From Leptotrichia buccalis C-1013-b (GTDB lineage Bacteria; Fusobacteriota; Fusobacteriia; Fusobacteriales; Leptotrichiaceae): a DNA stretch of 64,000 nt. Where the stretch lies: positions 2,046,001 to 2,110,000 of the forward strand of contig NC_013192.1 of the NCBI RefSeq assembly GCF_000023905.1, written 5' to 3'. Under the pieces are notes generated by a model. The model was not told the origin of the DNA, did no database searches, and was given only the letters and a program-made list of their open reading frames with translations. Of this stretch, positions 25,675 through 34,773 are shown piece by piece (positions within the stretch are counted from its first letter, which is position 1; each line of letters starts with the position of its first letter). A program made the position numbers and the translations under genes.

Positions 25675-26445
25675 ATGTTTTTGGATGAAAGACTAGAAAA
25701 AATACTTGAAATTTTAAAAAATGAAAAAAAAGTAAAAGTTACTGATTTGGCAGAAAAATTTGATGTTTCGGAAGTTATTATAAGAAAAAATTTAAAAAGG
25801 CTGGAGCAGGAAGGGAAACTCAAAAGAACTCATGGAGGTGCAATCTTACTAAAAGAACTGGCACATTCCAGCACACTTGAAGAAAGAATTATAAATAGAA
25901 CAAAACCAAAGGAAATTATAGCAAGAAAAATTGTGGAAAATATCAACATTGGAGAAACAATATTTTTTGATATTACAAGTATAAATTATATTGCAGCAGA
26001 ATATCTCGCAAACTCTCAAAAAGAAATAACCCTTATCACAAATATGCCTAGCATAACAACACATTTTAATAAAAATTCAAAAATCAGCATAATTATGATA
26101 GGTGGCGAATACAACAAAGAAATTGGTGGAAATGTTGGAATAGAAGCAATTAATTACATAAAAAAATATAACGTGGATAAATCCTTTGTTGGAAGTGCAG
26201 GAATAGATTTAGAAGCTGGAAAAGTGATGAATTTTGAAGCAAACGACGGAAATACAAAAAAAGAAATAATGAATATTTCAAAAAAGATATTTTTAGCAAC
26301 TGAATACAGAAAATTGGGGATTTTAGGAAATTATAAATTTAGTAATTTATCTGATTTTAATACATTTATTTGTGAAAAAGATAAAAAAGATTTTTTGGAA
26401 AGTTATAAAAAAATATTCGATAAATCTGAAGTGGAAATTTTCTAA
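25675..26445 (+). CDS. DeoR-family transcriptional regulator, second of two
   Basis: A 256-residue DeoR regulator: MFLDERLEKILEILKNEKKVKVTDLAEKFDVSEVIIRKNLKRLEQEGKLKRTHGGA is the winged helix, and IFFDITSINYIAAEYLA and MIGGEYNKEIGGNVG belong to the sugar-phosphate sensor domain. It shares little with the first DeoR beyond the fold. It lies 67 bp after the aldolase gene with its own promoter. Either regulator could act on the common repeats, or they may respond to different phosphosugars. Confidence 0.9.
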   Translation: MFLDERLEKILEILKNEKKVKVTDLAEKFDVSEVIIRKNLKRLEQEGKLKRTHGGAILLKELAHSSTLEERIINRTKPKEIIARKIVENINIGETIFFDITSINYIAAEYLANSQKEITLITNMPSITTHFNKNSKISIIMIGGEYNKEIGGNVGIEAINYIKKYNVDKSFVGSAGIDLEAGKVMNFEANDGNTKKEIMNISKKIFLATEYRKLGILGNYKFSNLSDFNTFICEKDKKDFLESYKKIFDKSEVEIF

Positions 26446-26522
26446 TTTATTAGAAAGTTTCTAACATATTATCTAGTTTTAAGTAGTTTTCTATACATCA
26501 TAAATTTTTATATATTTGAAAA

Positions 26523-26556
26523 AAAAGCCAGATTTAAAAGTTTGGCTTTTTATTTT
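26523..26556 (+). terminator. Terminator after the second deoR-type gene
   Basis: AAAAGCCA (26523-26530) pairs with TGGCTTTT (26543-26550), followed by TATTTTTTATTT. Confidence 0.85.
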
Positions 26557-26560
26557 TTAT

Positions 26561-26905
26561 TTCATAGCTGTCCCAAAAGAAAAAATATTACTAAAGCTAC
26601 ACAAAGTCTTTATATTTCACAACCAATTCTTTCGCGGTAATTAAAAGAACTTGAAGAAGAACTTAATACCACTCTTTTTATTCGTGGAAACCATAATATA
26701 TCACTTACTGATGACGGAAAATATTTATCGAATCAAGCAAACGAAATTATTGATTTAATGGATAAAACTTTATCAAATATTGAAACTAGGGGAAAAGTTT
26801 TGAATGTCTTTCCCTAAAAATTAGCTACAGCCTTCTTTACAATGCTACCCATTTTGTCAAAAAATATAGGACATGCAATATGTCTAGATGAAATTATAAA
26901 TAATA
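26561..26905 (+). pseudogene. Decayed LysR-family regulator
   Basis: Translation gives the LysR helix-turn-helix with lesions. FIAVPKEK reads in one frame and then, after a one-base shift in an A-run near 26580, NITKATQSLYISQPILSR. A TAA at 26638 replaces the expected glutamine codon, and LKELEEELNTTLFIRGNHNISLTDDGKYL continues to a stop at 26815. A short later stretch in the same frame (FTMLPILSKNIGHAICLDEIINN, about 26839-26905) may be the end of the effector domain. The start and most of the effector domain are missing, so the gene is broken by frameshift, nonsense and deletion. No intact LysR target is obvious nearby. Confidence 0.78.
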
Positions 26906-26908
26906 CTT

Positions 26909-27565
26909 TTAAATATTCCCATACTTCTGCCAATCATAATAACTTTGATTCAAGCTGTAAGCATGAAATCCATTATCATTCAAAAATTTGGAAGCAAGAT
27001 TTGCATAAGCACAGTTTCGCCCTCTACAGTAAACAATTATTTCCTTGTTTTTAGGTAATTTTTTCAGATTTTCCTCAAGATTTTTCATTGGAATATTTAT
27101 TGCGTTTTCTATATGGCTTGAATTAAACTCGTCTTCTGGACGTAAATCTATTATTAAAGTTTCTTTATTTTTTACCATTTCGTAAGCCTGCTCCAAAGTA
27201 ATTGGACGGATTTTCATACAACTGTCATTAAATTCATTGTGTATCCGCTGAATATCTGCCAGTTGCTGCTCTCCTACCCCAATCAGAAGATACACCAAGT
27301 CAATTATTTGTGTATTTGCGATTTCATAAACAACATAATTCCCCTTTTTTTCACTAATAACTAAGTTTCCATCCTTTAAAATTTGTAAATGTCTTGAAGT
27401 GTTTGCAATGCTCATTCCCGTTTCATTTGAAATACTTTCCACAGTTTTTGCTCCTTGAACTAGCAAATCCAATATTTCGATTCTTTTTTCACTGGACAGG
27501 CATTTTCCTATTTTTGACAATCCTGAATATAGGCTATTTTTATAATTTTGACATATTTTATCCAT
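26909..27565 (-). CDS. ArsR-family regulator fused to a rhodanese domain
   Basis: The 218-residue protein joins an ArsR/SmtB winged helix (residues about 1-95, with MSIANTSRHLQILKDGNLVISEKKGNYVVYEI) to a rhodanese domain (about 118-218, LIIDLRPEDEFNSSHIENAINIP). The rhodanese active-site loop CRGRNC keeps the catalytic cysteine and has a second one. Such fusions sense sulfur or redox state through cysteine persulfides. It is divergent from trxA and trxB, with a perfect palindrome over the promoter between them, so it probably represses the thioredoxin genes and perhaps itself. Confidence 0.9.
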   Translation of the reverse strand: MDKICQNYKNSLYSGLSKIGKCLSSEKRIEILDLLVQGAKTVESISNETGMSIANTSRHLQILKDGNLVISEKKGNYVVYEIANTQIIDLVYLLIGVGEQQLADIQRIHNEFNDSCMKIRPITLEQAYEMVKNKETLIIDLRPEDEFNSSHIENAINIPMKNLEENLKKLPKNKEIIVYCRGRNCAYANLASKFLNDNGFHAYSLNQSYYDWQKYGNI

Positions 27566-27714
27566 TTAATTCAGCTCCTTTTTGCTTTCTTTATTTATAC
27601 TAAACCTCTTTAAAACCAAACTTAAAAATTATTATTTTAATCTACAAATTCACTTAACCTTGACTAGCTGGATATTAAATTTTGATATATTTTCAAAATT
27701 TTATAATAAAAGTA

Positions 27715-27762
27715 TTGACAATTTATTTTAAATATGATATTATTCAATTACTTAATTGAATA
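27715..27762 (+). promoter_or_regulatory. trxA promoter with ArsR-type operator palindrome
   Basis: TTGACA (27715-27720), a 17-base spacer and -10 TATTAT (27738-27743). A perfect inverted repeat with 10-base arms, TATTCAATTA (27741-27750) and TAATTGAATA (27753-27762), starts inside the -10 box. The TCAA...TTGA core is typical of ArsR/SmtB operators. Confidence 0.8.
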
Positions 27763-27858
27763 GTTGATTTTCTAAAAATAGTATATCACAAATTTTTTAA
27801 AAAATAAACTATAAAATTTACAAATTAATAAAAATAATTTATAGAAAGAGGTAGTAAA

Positions 27859-28170
27859 ATGGCATTAAATTTAAACAAAGATAATTTTGAACAAAGCATT
27901 TCAAATGGAGTGGCTCTAGTAGACTTCTGGGCAGAATGGTGCGGACCTTGTAAAATGCAACTTCCTATTATCGAAGAATTTTCAAGTGAAATGGACGGAA
28001 AAGCTACAGTTGGAAAAGTAAACGTGGATGAACAACTAGAATTAGCACAAAGTTTTGGAATCCAAAGCATTCCTACATTAATTTTGTTCAAGGATGGAAA
28101 ACCTGTTAAAAAATTAGTTGGATTACATTCAAAAGAGTCACTTTACGAAGAAGTAAACCAAGTATTATAA
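27859..28170 (+). CDS. trxA: Thioredoxin
   Basis: Standard 103-residue thioredoxin with VDFWAEWCGPCKMQLPIIEEF and the cis-proline segment SIPTLILFKDGKPV. It lies 118 bp before thioredoxin reductase with a weak terminator between, so trxB can be expressed at a lower level from the same promoter. The ArsR-rhodanese gene faces it. Confidence 0.96.
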   Translation: MALNLNKDNFEQSISNGVALVDFWAEWCGPCKMQLPIIEEFSSEMDGKATVGKVNVDEQLELAQSFGIQSIPTLILFKDGKPVKKLVGLHSKESLYEEVNQVL

Positions 28171-28210
28171 AAAAATAGGTTATTTAAAGATATATTTATT
28201 TATAAAAGAA

Positions 28211-28245
28211 GTCTAGCAATTGTTTTTCAATTTTGCTAGGCTTTA
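28211..28245 (+). terminator. Weak terminator or attenuator between trxA and trxB
   Basis: CTAGCAA (28213-28219) pairs with TTGCTAG (28233-28239), with AG/CT pairs outside; the T-run after it is short (CTTTAAT). Confidence 0.6.
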
Positions 28246-28288
28246 ATAATAAATACTAATTTTAAATAAAAAAGGAATGGTGAAAAAT

Positions 28289-29224
28289 ATGTATGATTCA
28301 GTAATTATAGGCTCAGGGCCAGCAGGACTTACAGCCGCAATTTATTTAAGCCGTGCAGGATTAAAAAACATAATTATAAACGGAATGGAGCCAGGCGGGC
28401 AATTGACAACAACAACCGAAGTTGAAAATTTTCCAGGATTTCCACAAGGAATTTCAGGTCCACAGCTAATAGAAGACATAAAGGCTCAATCCAAAAATTT
28501 TGGAACAGAATTTTTACAAGCTGTTGTAAAAGACATTGAAAGTATTGAAAATAATGGCAAAAAAATATTTAAATTACATTTGGATAATGGAAATATTATA
28601 GAAGCAAAAACGATAATTTTATCAACAGGAGCGAGTGCAAAATATCTTGGAATTGAAAACGAAAAGGAAAATATTGGAAGAGGAGTTAGTGCATGTGCCA
28701 CTTGTGATGGATTTTTCTACCGTGGAAAAGATGTTGTTGTAATTGGTGGCGGAGATACTGCGATGGAAGAAGCTGTCTTTTTAACAAAATTTGCCAACAA
28801 AGTTACAGTTATTCACAGAAGAGATACGTTACGTGCTTCAGCAATTATGCAAAAAAGAGCTAAAGACAACAGCAAAATCGAATGGAAACTAGACTACACT
28901 CCAAAAAAAGTACTGGCTGATGAAAAAGTTACAGGAATAGAGCTTATAAATAACAAAACAGGCGAAACTGAAACTTTAACAGCAGATGGAATTTTTGTAG
29001 CAATCGGAAGAACTCCAAATACAAAATTTCTTGAAGGTAAAGTAGAAATTGACGAAAGAGGCTATATTGTAACAAAAGGAAAATCTTCCAAAACAAGTAC
29101 TTCTGGAATCTTTGCAGCGGGAGATGTTCAAGATGGCAGATACCAGCAGGCAATTATCGCGGCAGGAAGTGGAGCAATTGCAGGACTTGATGTGGAAGAA
29201 TATTTAAGAGAAAATAATTTATAA
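28289..29224 (+). CDS. trxB: Thioredoxin reductase
   Basis: NADPH-dependent FAD enzyme that recharges thioredoxin. FAD site IIGSGPAGLTAAIYLSRAG, redox motif ACATCDG, NADPH site GGGDTAMEEA and the C-terminal FAD segment TSGIFAAGDVQDGRYQQ are present. ATG 28289 is used: the ATG at 28277 has its purine stretch too close, while GGTG lies 6 bases before 28289 and the family begins YDSVIIGSGPAG. Length is 311. Confidence 0.95.
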   Translation: MYDSVIIGSGPAGLTAAIYLSRAGLKNIIINGMEPGGQLTTTTEVENFPGFPQGISGPQLIEDIKAQSKNFGTEFLQAVVKDIESIENNGKKIFKLHLDNGNIIEAKTIILSTGASAKYLGIENEKENIGRGVSACATCDGFFYRGKDVVVIGGGDTAMEEAVFLTKFANKVTVIHRRDTLRASAIMQKRAKDNSKIEWKLDYTPKKVLADEKVTGIELINNKTGETETLTADGIFVAIGRTPNTKFLEGKVEIDERGYIVTKGKSSKTSTSGIFAAGDVQDGRYQQAIIAAGSGAIAGLDVEEYLRENNL

Positions 29225-29238
29225 TTTTGAAAAATAAA

Positions 29239-29270
29239 AAAGAGACTTTTAAAATGGTCTCTTTATTTAG
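29239..29270 (+). terminator. Terminator after trxB
   Basis: Perfect 8-bp stem AAAGAGAC (29239-29246) with GTCTCTTT (29257-29264), then ATTTAGTT. Confidence 0.85.
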
Positions 29271-29361
29271 TTAAGTTAAATTATTTTACAGTACAGTTTT
29301 ACCAAAAATATCGTTTTATTTTTTTCATTCATTCTTCATACAGACTTCAATACTTCATTTT

Positions 29362-30135
29362 TTATTTCTCAAATGTTAATGTTTTCCCTTTATCCGTCGT
29401 TAATACCAAAGTTTTCTGATTAATTAACTTAATTTTTTTTACATTTTCTAAAAGAGCTAAATACTCTCCTTCAATTCTCATTAAATTATCAGGACCAGCC
29501 ATTTCAGTGGCTCCAATACCTTGAATGCTGATATTGTCATTACTTATTTTATAATTTCCAAAATAGTTATTTATTCCAGCATTCCCATTTATTTCATTTT
29601 CTGTGAAAGAAAGTGTAATTTGTTCTTCATTTTTCATCTGAAGCTTCATATTTTTCCCTGCCATATTGATGAGCCGCCAGTTAGTATTACGTAATTTTTT
29701 TTCTAAAGTTAAAACTTTAAAAATCCATATTTCACCTTTATTATTGCTTAAAGTAAGTGTTTCCTTATCATAACTTATTTTAGGAGAAGATTGCAAAATA
29801 TCAAAAAATTTTCTTTCGATATCCATCAGTTCCTGAGAACCAGCTATTTCTGTAGATCCAACATTAGGTGAAATCAAAATATTATTTTGAATTTTATAAT
29901 TTCCAAAATATTTATTCACCGCTGAATGACCGTTAATGCTATCTTTTGAAAAATTAATTGTGATATTGGTTCCTTTTGGAATTGATAAAATTTTATCTTT
30001 CTGCTGAATTTTTCCTAATTCCCACGAAGTTTCGTTCAAAGTGTAAATATTTCTTTTTTGTGCATATGCACTTAAAACAAAACAGTTAAGTACAAACATC
30101 GTAAAAATTCCAATTAAGACAAATACTTTTTTCAT
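29362..30135 (-). CDS. Exported protein with two META (HslJ-like) domains
   Basis: A signal peptide (MKKVFVLIGIFTMFVLNCFVLSAYA) precedes two tandem META domains, about residues 35-140 and 145-257. Each has the pattern W-x-L-G/I, INGHSAVNKYFGNYKI or INGNAGINNYFGNYKI, then GSTEIAG or GATEMAG. The two copies clearly come from internal duplication. META/HslJ domains occur in heat-shock and novobiocin-resistance proteins, but the biochemical function is not known. It is divergent from the PhzF-like gene. Confidence 0.88.
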   Translation of the reverse strand: MKKVFVLIGIFTMFVLNCFVLSAYAQKRNIYTLNETSWELGKIQQKDKILSIPKGTNITINFSKDSINGHSAVNKYFGNYKIQNNILISPNVGSTEIAGSQELMDIERKFFDILQSSPKISYDKETLTLSNNKGEIWIFKVLTLEKKLRNTNWRLINMAGKNMKLQMKNEEQITLSFTENEINGNAGINNYFGNYKISNDNISIQGIGATEMAGPDNLMRIEGEYLALLENVKKIKLINQKTLVLTTDKGKTLTFEK

Positions 30136-30275
30136 TTTAGATACCTCTTTTCATCTTTTTCTTAAGTAAATAATATCATAATTTTATTAAAAAAAAATGA
30201 GAAAATTTAAAAACTTGTAGAAAATTTTTCCAATATTTGATAAAATTAATATATTAAACTTGAAAGGAAAATATT

Positions 30276-31118
30276 ATGAAACAGTATATAGTTGATGCTT
30301 TTACAGATAAAGTATTTTCAGGAAATCCAGCCGCAATTTGTATTCTAGATGAGTGGCTTTCTGATGAAATTATGCTTTCCATAGCAAAAGAGAACAATTT
30401 ATCTGAAACAGCCTTTGCGATAAAACAAGCAACAAAGGATAGTGTAAATGCAATTCATTATAAATTACGATGGTTTACGCCAGGAGGAGAGATTGATCTT
30501 TGTGGACACGCTACTCTTGCCTGTGCTTTCGTAATTATGAATTATTATGAAAAAAATTTAAAGACAGTAATTTTTGATACGTTGAGCGGTAAATTGACTG
30601 TAAATAGAAAAAATGGAGATTTATATGAGCTTGATTTTCCAGCTTATGATTTGAAAAAAGTTGAAATAACTGATGAAATGATTGAATTAATTGGGAAAAA
30701 GCCAACTGAAGCATATCTAGGACGGGACTTAATGTGCGTCTTTGACGATGAAGAATTTATTTTAAGTGCAAATTTGGATTCGGAAAAAATTAAAAAACTT
30801 GATGGATTATTGCTGCACATTACTGCTCAACATAGTAATTATTCCTTAAATTCTAAAATAAAAAATACAACTGACAAAATAGACTGTATTTCCCGTTCCT
30901 TTGCTCCAAAGTTAAATGTTTACGAAGATCCTGTCTGTGGCTCTGGACACTGCCACATCGCTCCCTATTGGATAAAAAAATTGCAAAAGGAAAATCTAAC
31001 TGCTTATCAGGCTTCAAAACGAAGCGGGATGCTTTACTGCAGCTTAGCAAATAATGGACGAATGAAAATGAGCGGGAAAGCAGCTTTATTTGCAATTTCT
31101 GAAATTTTTTATGAATAA
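30276..31118 (+). CDS. PhzF-family isomerase/epimerase-like protein
   Basis: Member of the PhzF/diaminopimelate-epimerase fold. Seen are YIVDAFTDKVFSGNPAAICIL, LSETAFAI (with the catalytic-type Glu), GGEIDLCGHATLACAF and the C-terminal DPVCGSGHCHIAPYW, which is the second half-site. Length 280 is normal. No phenazine genes are nearby and the true substrate is unknown; most bacterial members are uncharacterised. AAAGGAAAATATT precedes the ATG. Confidence 0.9.
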   Translation: MKQYIVDAFTDKVFSGNPAAICILDEWLSDEIMLSIAKENNLSETAFAIKQATKDSVNAIHYKLRWFTPGGEIDLCGHATLACAFVIMNYYEKNLKTVIFDTLSGKLTVNRKNGDLYELDFPAYDLKKVEITDEMIELIGKKPTEAYLGRDLMCVFDDEEFILSANLDSEKIKKLDGLLLHITAQHSNYSLNSKIKNTTDKIDCISRSFAPKLNVYEDPVCGSGHCHIAPYWIKKLQKENLTAYQASKRSGMLYCSLANNGRMKMSGKAALFAISEIFYE

Positions 31119-31141
31119 GGGGCGTTTCCCCTTATTTTTAA

Positions 31142-32032
31142 TTATAATCTTTTCTCCAAAATAAATATAGAAACAAAAACCAGCACAAAACCAATTAACT
31201 CAATAATAGAAAACTTCAATCCAAAAATAACAACAGACAATACTGCAGCAAGTACAGGCTCAAAAGCTGTTAAAATTCCAGCAAGAGATGATGAAATGTA
31301 ATTCAGGCTTGCGATATAAATTAAATAGGCTATGGAAGTTCCCAAAATTACAACAATTATTACTTGAATAATTGATTTTGTATTTATATCGCCTTGAATT
31401 TCCCAAATTGGATGGATAATATTTGAAATTACGCTTCCAATTATCATTCCCCAGCCAACTATTGTTATACTTCCATACTTTTTCAAAAGTTTTTTTGGAT
31501 ATGTTGAATAAAAGGCTATCATAACAGCTGAAACAAGTCCAAATAGCAGTGCTTCCAGTGAAACTGACAAATTTGAAAAATTTCCTTTAGTTGCAATAAA
31601 CACAACTCCTAAAATTGTCATAAACAATAACGTTACAGTTGAAATAGATGGAAGTTTTCTATTTTTTATAGATTCGTAAATAAATATAAAAAATGGTGCA
31701 GTAAACTGTAAAATTGTTGCAAATGAAACATTACTAAGTTCAATCGTTTTAAAATATGTATATTGCACCAAATACATCCCTGCCACTCCAAATAAAATTA
31801 TCCCCATACTGTCCCATTTATTTTTTAAAGGTCTCAAAATAGATTTCTTTTCAATAAAAACAACAATCATAAATAATAATATCCCTGACACTAACGTTCT
31901 TGTCGAAACAAGCCAATCTGATGAAAAATTAAATTGTTTAAAAAGAATTTCTCCAGAAATTCCTGAAATAGCCCAAAAACTTGAAGCCAAACTAGCTAAC
32001 AACATCCCACGTAGCTTTAATTTTGTTTCCAT
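31142..32032 (-). CDS. EamA/DMT-family transporter
   Basis: Ten predicted membrane helices made of two EamA repeats (for example LRGMLLASLASSFWAISGI and LLFGLVSAVMIAFYSTYPKKLL), typical of drug/metabolite exporters. ATG 32032 (METKLKLRG) is preferred because AAAGGAG lies about 10 bases upstream and falls inside the longer frame. The 3' end is only 23 bp from the convergent PhzF-like gene. The substrate cannot be inferred. Confidence 0.88.
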   Translation of the reverse strand: METKLKLRGMLLASLASSFWAISGISGEILFKQFNFSSDWLVSTRTLVSGILLFMIVVFIEKKSILRPLKNKWDSMGIILFGVAGMYLVQYTYFKTIELSNVSFATILQFTAPFFIFIYESIKNRKLPSISTVTLLFMTILGVVFIATKGNFSNLSVSLEALLFGLVSAVMIAFYSTYPKKLLKKYGSITIVGWGMIIGSVISNIIHPIWEIQGDINTKSIIQVIIVVILGTSIAYLIYIASLNYISSSLAGILTAFEPVLAAVLSVVIFGLKFSIIELIGFVLVFVSIFILEKRL

Positions 32033-32147
32033 ATATAATTTTCTCCTTTCAATCAAAAAATTACTTTTCTATAAATTAATTATTTATACAGTAAAATTCT
32101 TTAACATACCTTTAAATTTTTAAAAAACCAAAATTCTAAATACATAA

Positions 32148-32195
32148 AAAAAATGCCTTTCCAAATAATTTTGCAAAAGCACCTTTTTTATTAAA
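32148..32195 (-). terminator. Terminator after the FadA-like pair
   Basis: On the minus strand a TGCTTT-type arm pairs with AAAGGCA (one G-U pair), and a run of eight T follows. Confidence 0.6.
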
Positions 32196-32205
32196 CTTAT
32201 TGTTA

Positions 32206-32607
32206 CTATCTTAAAGATTTTGAAATTTCAAAGTTATCAATAATTTGTTGTTGTCTAGCAATTTCTTTATCCAATTGATTTCTTAAAGCTTTGTATTCAG
32301 AAACTTTTGTTTTGAATTCTTTTGAGAAAATGCTACTATCTGTAACTGCTTCAATTTGAGCAATTCTTTCATCAATTTTAGCTTGCATTTGAGTGTAGCT
32401 ATTTAATTTTTGAGCTGCACTTTCTGCTAAAGCTTCTTGTTCTTTATATTTTGCTTCTTCTAATTGTTGTAATCTGTCTAATTGATTTTCTAAGTTACTT
32501 AAACTATTTTCAATTGCGGCTCCACGTGCTGGTGCTGTTTTTGGCGCTGCAAATGAAACACTACTTAATACTAAAACTCCTAATAATACTGCTAATCTTT
32601 TTTTCAT
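32206..32607 (-). CDS. FadA-like adhesin, copy 2
   Basis: The 133-residue protein has a signal peptide (MKKRLAVLLGVLVLSSVSFA). The mature chain is wholly helical with heptads, matching the FadA adhesin of Fusobacterium: the QQLEEAKYKEQEALAESAAQKL segment aligns with the FadA hairpin, and the end QQQIIDNFEISKSLR matches its C-terminus. FadA forms antiparallel helical hairpins that polymerise on the cell surface and bind host cadherins; host binding has not been shown here. No ribosome site adjoins the ATG: an AAGGAG lies 54 bases upstream beyond a hairpin. Confidence 0.85.
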   Translation of the reverse strand: MKKRLAVLLGVLVLSSVSFAAPKTAPARGAAIENSLSNLENQLDRLQQLEEAKYKEQEALAESAAQKLNSYTQMQAKIDERIAQIEAVTDSSIFSKEFKTKVSEYKALRNQLDKEIARQQQIIDNFEISKSLR

Positions 32608-32668
32608 TTCTAAACAAACGAGAATTTATAAATTATAATAATTTACGATTTTTTCTCGTATCTCCTTT
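32608..32668 (-). promoter_or_regulatory. 5' leader hairpin between a distant ribosome site and the FadA-like start
   Basis: On the minus strand AAGGAG (32667-32662) is followed by ACGAGAA (32659-32653), a self-complementary TAAATT...AATTTA stretch, TTCTCGT (32624-32618), then the ATG at 32607. Folding would bring the ribosome site close to the start codon. Confidence 0.45.
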
Positions 32669-32685
32669 CATAATTTTAAATTTAA

Positions 32686-33117
32686 TTAATTTCCTTTAAC
32701 TGATTCTATAGCTGCAAAATTATCAACTGTTGTAGTTAAAGATCTAATTTCAGCATCTAATGATTTAACAACAGCTTTGTATTGTTTAATTATATCACCA
32801 TATTGTGCTTTGAATGATTTTGTATTTGATGCAGATGCTTCAATTTTTGCAATTTTTTCTTCTATTTGAGCTTTTTGAGCACTCTTTTCAGCTAATCTTT
32901 CTGCTGCTGATTCCGCAGTTGCTTTCAATTTATTGTACTCTTGATCTTCCATATTTATTAATCTCTCAAGTTCTGCTTCAAGTTGATTAAATCTACTAGT
33001 TACTGATTGAGTTTCTACTGATTTTGAAGATTTTTTTGAAGTCTTTGAAGATTTTTTTGAAGTAGCTGAAAATGATAAAGCACTTAAAAGCATAAATAAA
33101 ATTCCAACTTTTTTCAT
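32686..33117 (-). CDS. FadA-like adhesin, copy 1
   Basis: The 143-residue paralogue of the next gene has a signal peptide (MKKVGILFMLLSALSFSATS), a Ser-Lys-rich stretch (residues about 20-37) absent from the other copy, then the helical FadA core LERLINMEDQEYNKLKATAESAAERL and the closing FAAIESVKGN. The promoter is near-consensus and AGGAGG precedes the ATG, so this copy should be strongly expressed, with the second copy downstream in the same transcript. Confidence 0.85.
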   Translation of the reverse strand: MKKVGILFMLLSALSFSATSKKSSKTSKKSSKSVETQSVTSRFNQLEAELERLINMEDQEYNKLKATAESAAERLAEKSAQKAQIEEKIAKIEASASNTKSFKAQYGDIIKQYKAVVKSLDAEIRSLTTTVDNFAAIESVKGN

Positions 33118-33161
33118 TTTTTTTCCTCCTATATTAGTTATCGGTTTTAATTATCTTGTAT

Positions 33162-33190
33162 ATTATATATCATTTATCAAGAATTGTCAA
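33162..33190 (-). promoter_or_regulatory. Promoter of the FadA-like pair
   Basis: On the minus strand TTGACA (33190-33185), a 17-base spacer and TATAAT (33167-33162): a full consensus sigma-70 promoter. Confidence 0.85.
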
Positions 33191-33204
33191 TTTTTATTTA
33201 AAAA

Positions 33205-33246
33205 AATATCTCTTTTAAACGTATTTTATTAAAAGAGACATTTTTT
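33205..33246 (-). terminator. Terminator after enolase
   Basis: On the minus strand TCTCTTTTAA pairs with TTAAAAGAGA (33209-33218 and 33229-33238 region), followed by a T-rich run. It lies just before the FadA-like promoter. Confidence 0.8.
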
Positions 33247-33274
33247 ACTTCTAGTTATTAATTAATTATCATTA

Positions 33275-34591
<1,317 letters not shown>

Positions 34592-34627
34592 TTACCTCCG
34601 TAAATTTGTTATATATTTCTTATATTA

Positions 34628-34656
34628 ATTATACCACAATGTTTATTGATTTTCAA
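34628..34656 (-). promoter_or_regulatory. Enolase promoter
   Basis: On the minus strand TTGAAA (34656-34651), a 17-base spacer and TATAAT (34633-34628). Confidence 0.78.
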
Positions 34657-34773
34657 AATAAAATTTTAATTTTTTATAATTTTTTTTGTAAATTTTATTA
34701 ACCTTAGATAAGCTAGTTATTTTTATTATTTTTATCTAAATATTTCTGCTTTTACCTTTTATATTTTTTTAAA

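Noticed and set aside
26842-27054. Plus-strand open frame over the start of this stretch
   Set aside because: Most of it is antisense to the ArsR-rhodanese gene; only the first part before 26909 is kept, as a possible LysR remnant.
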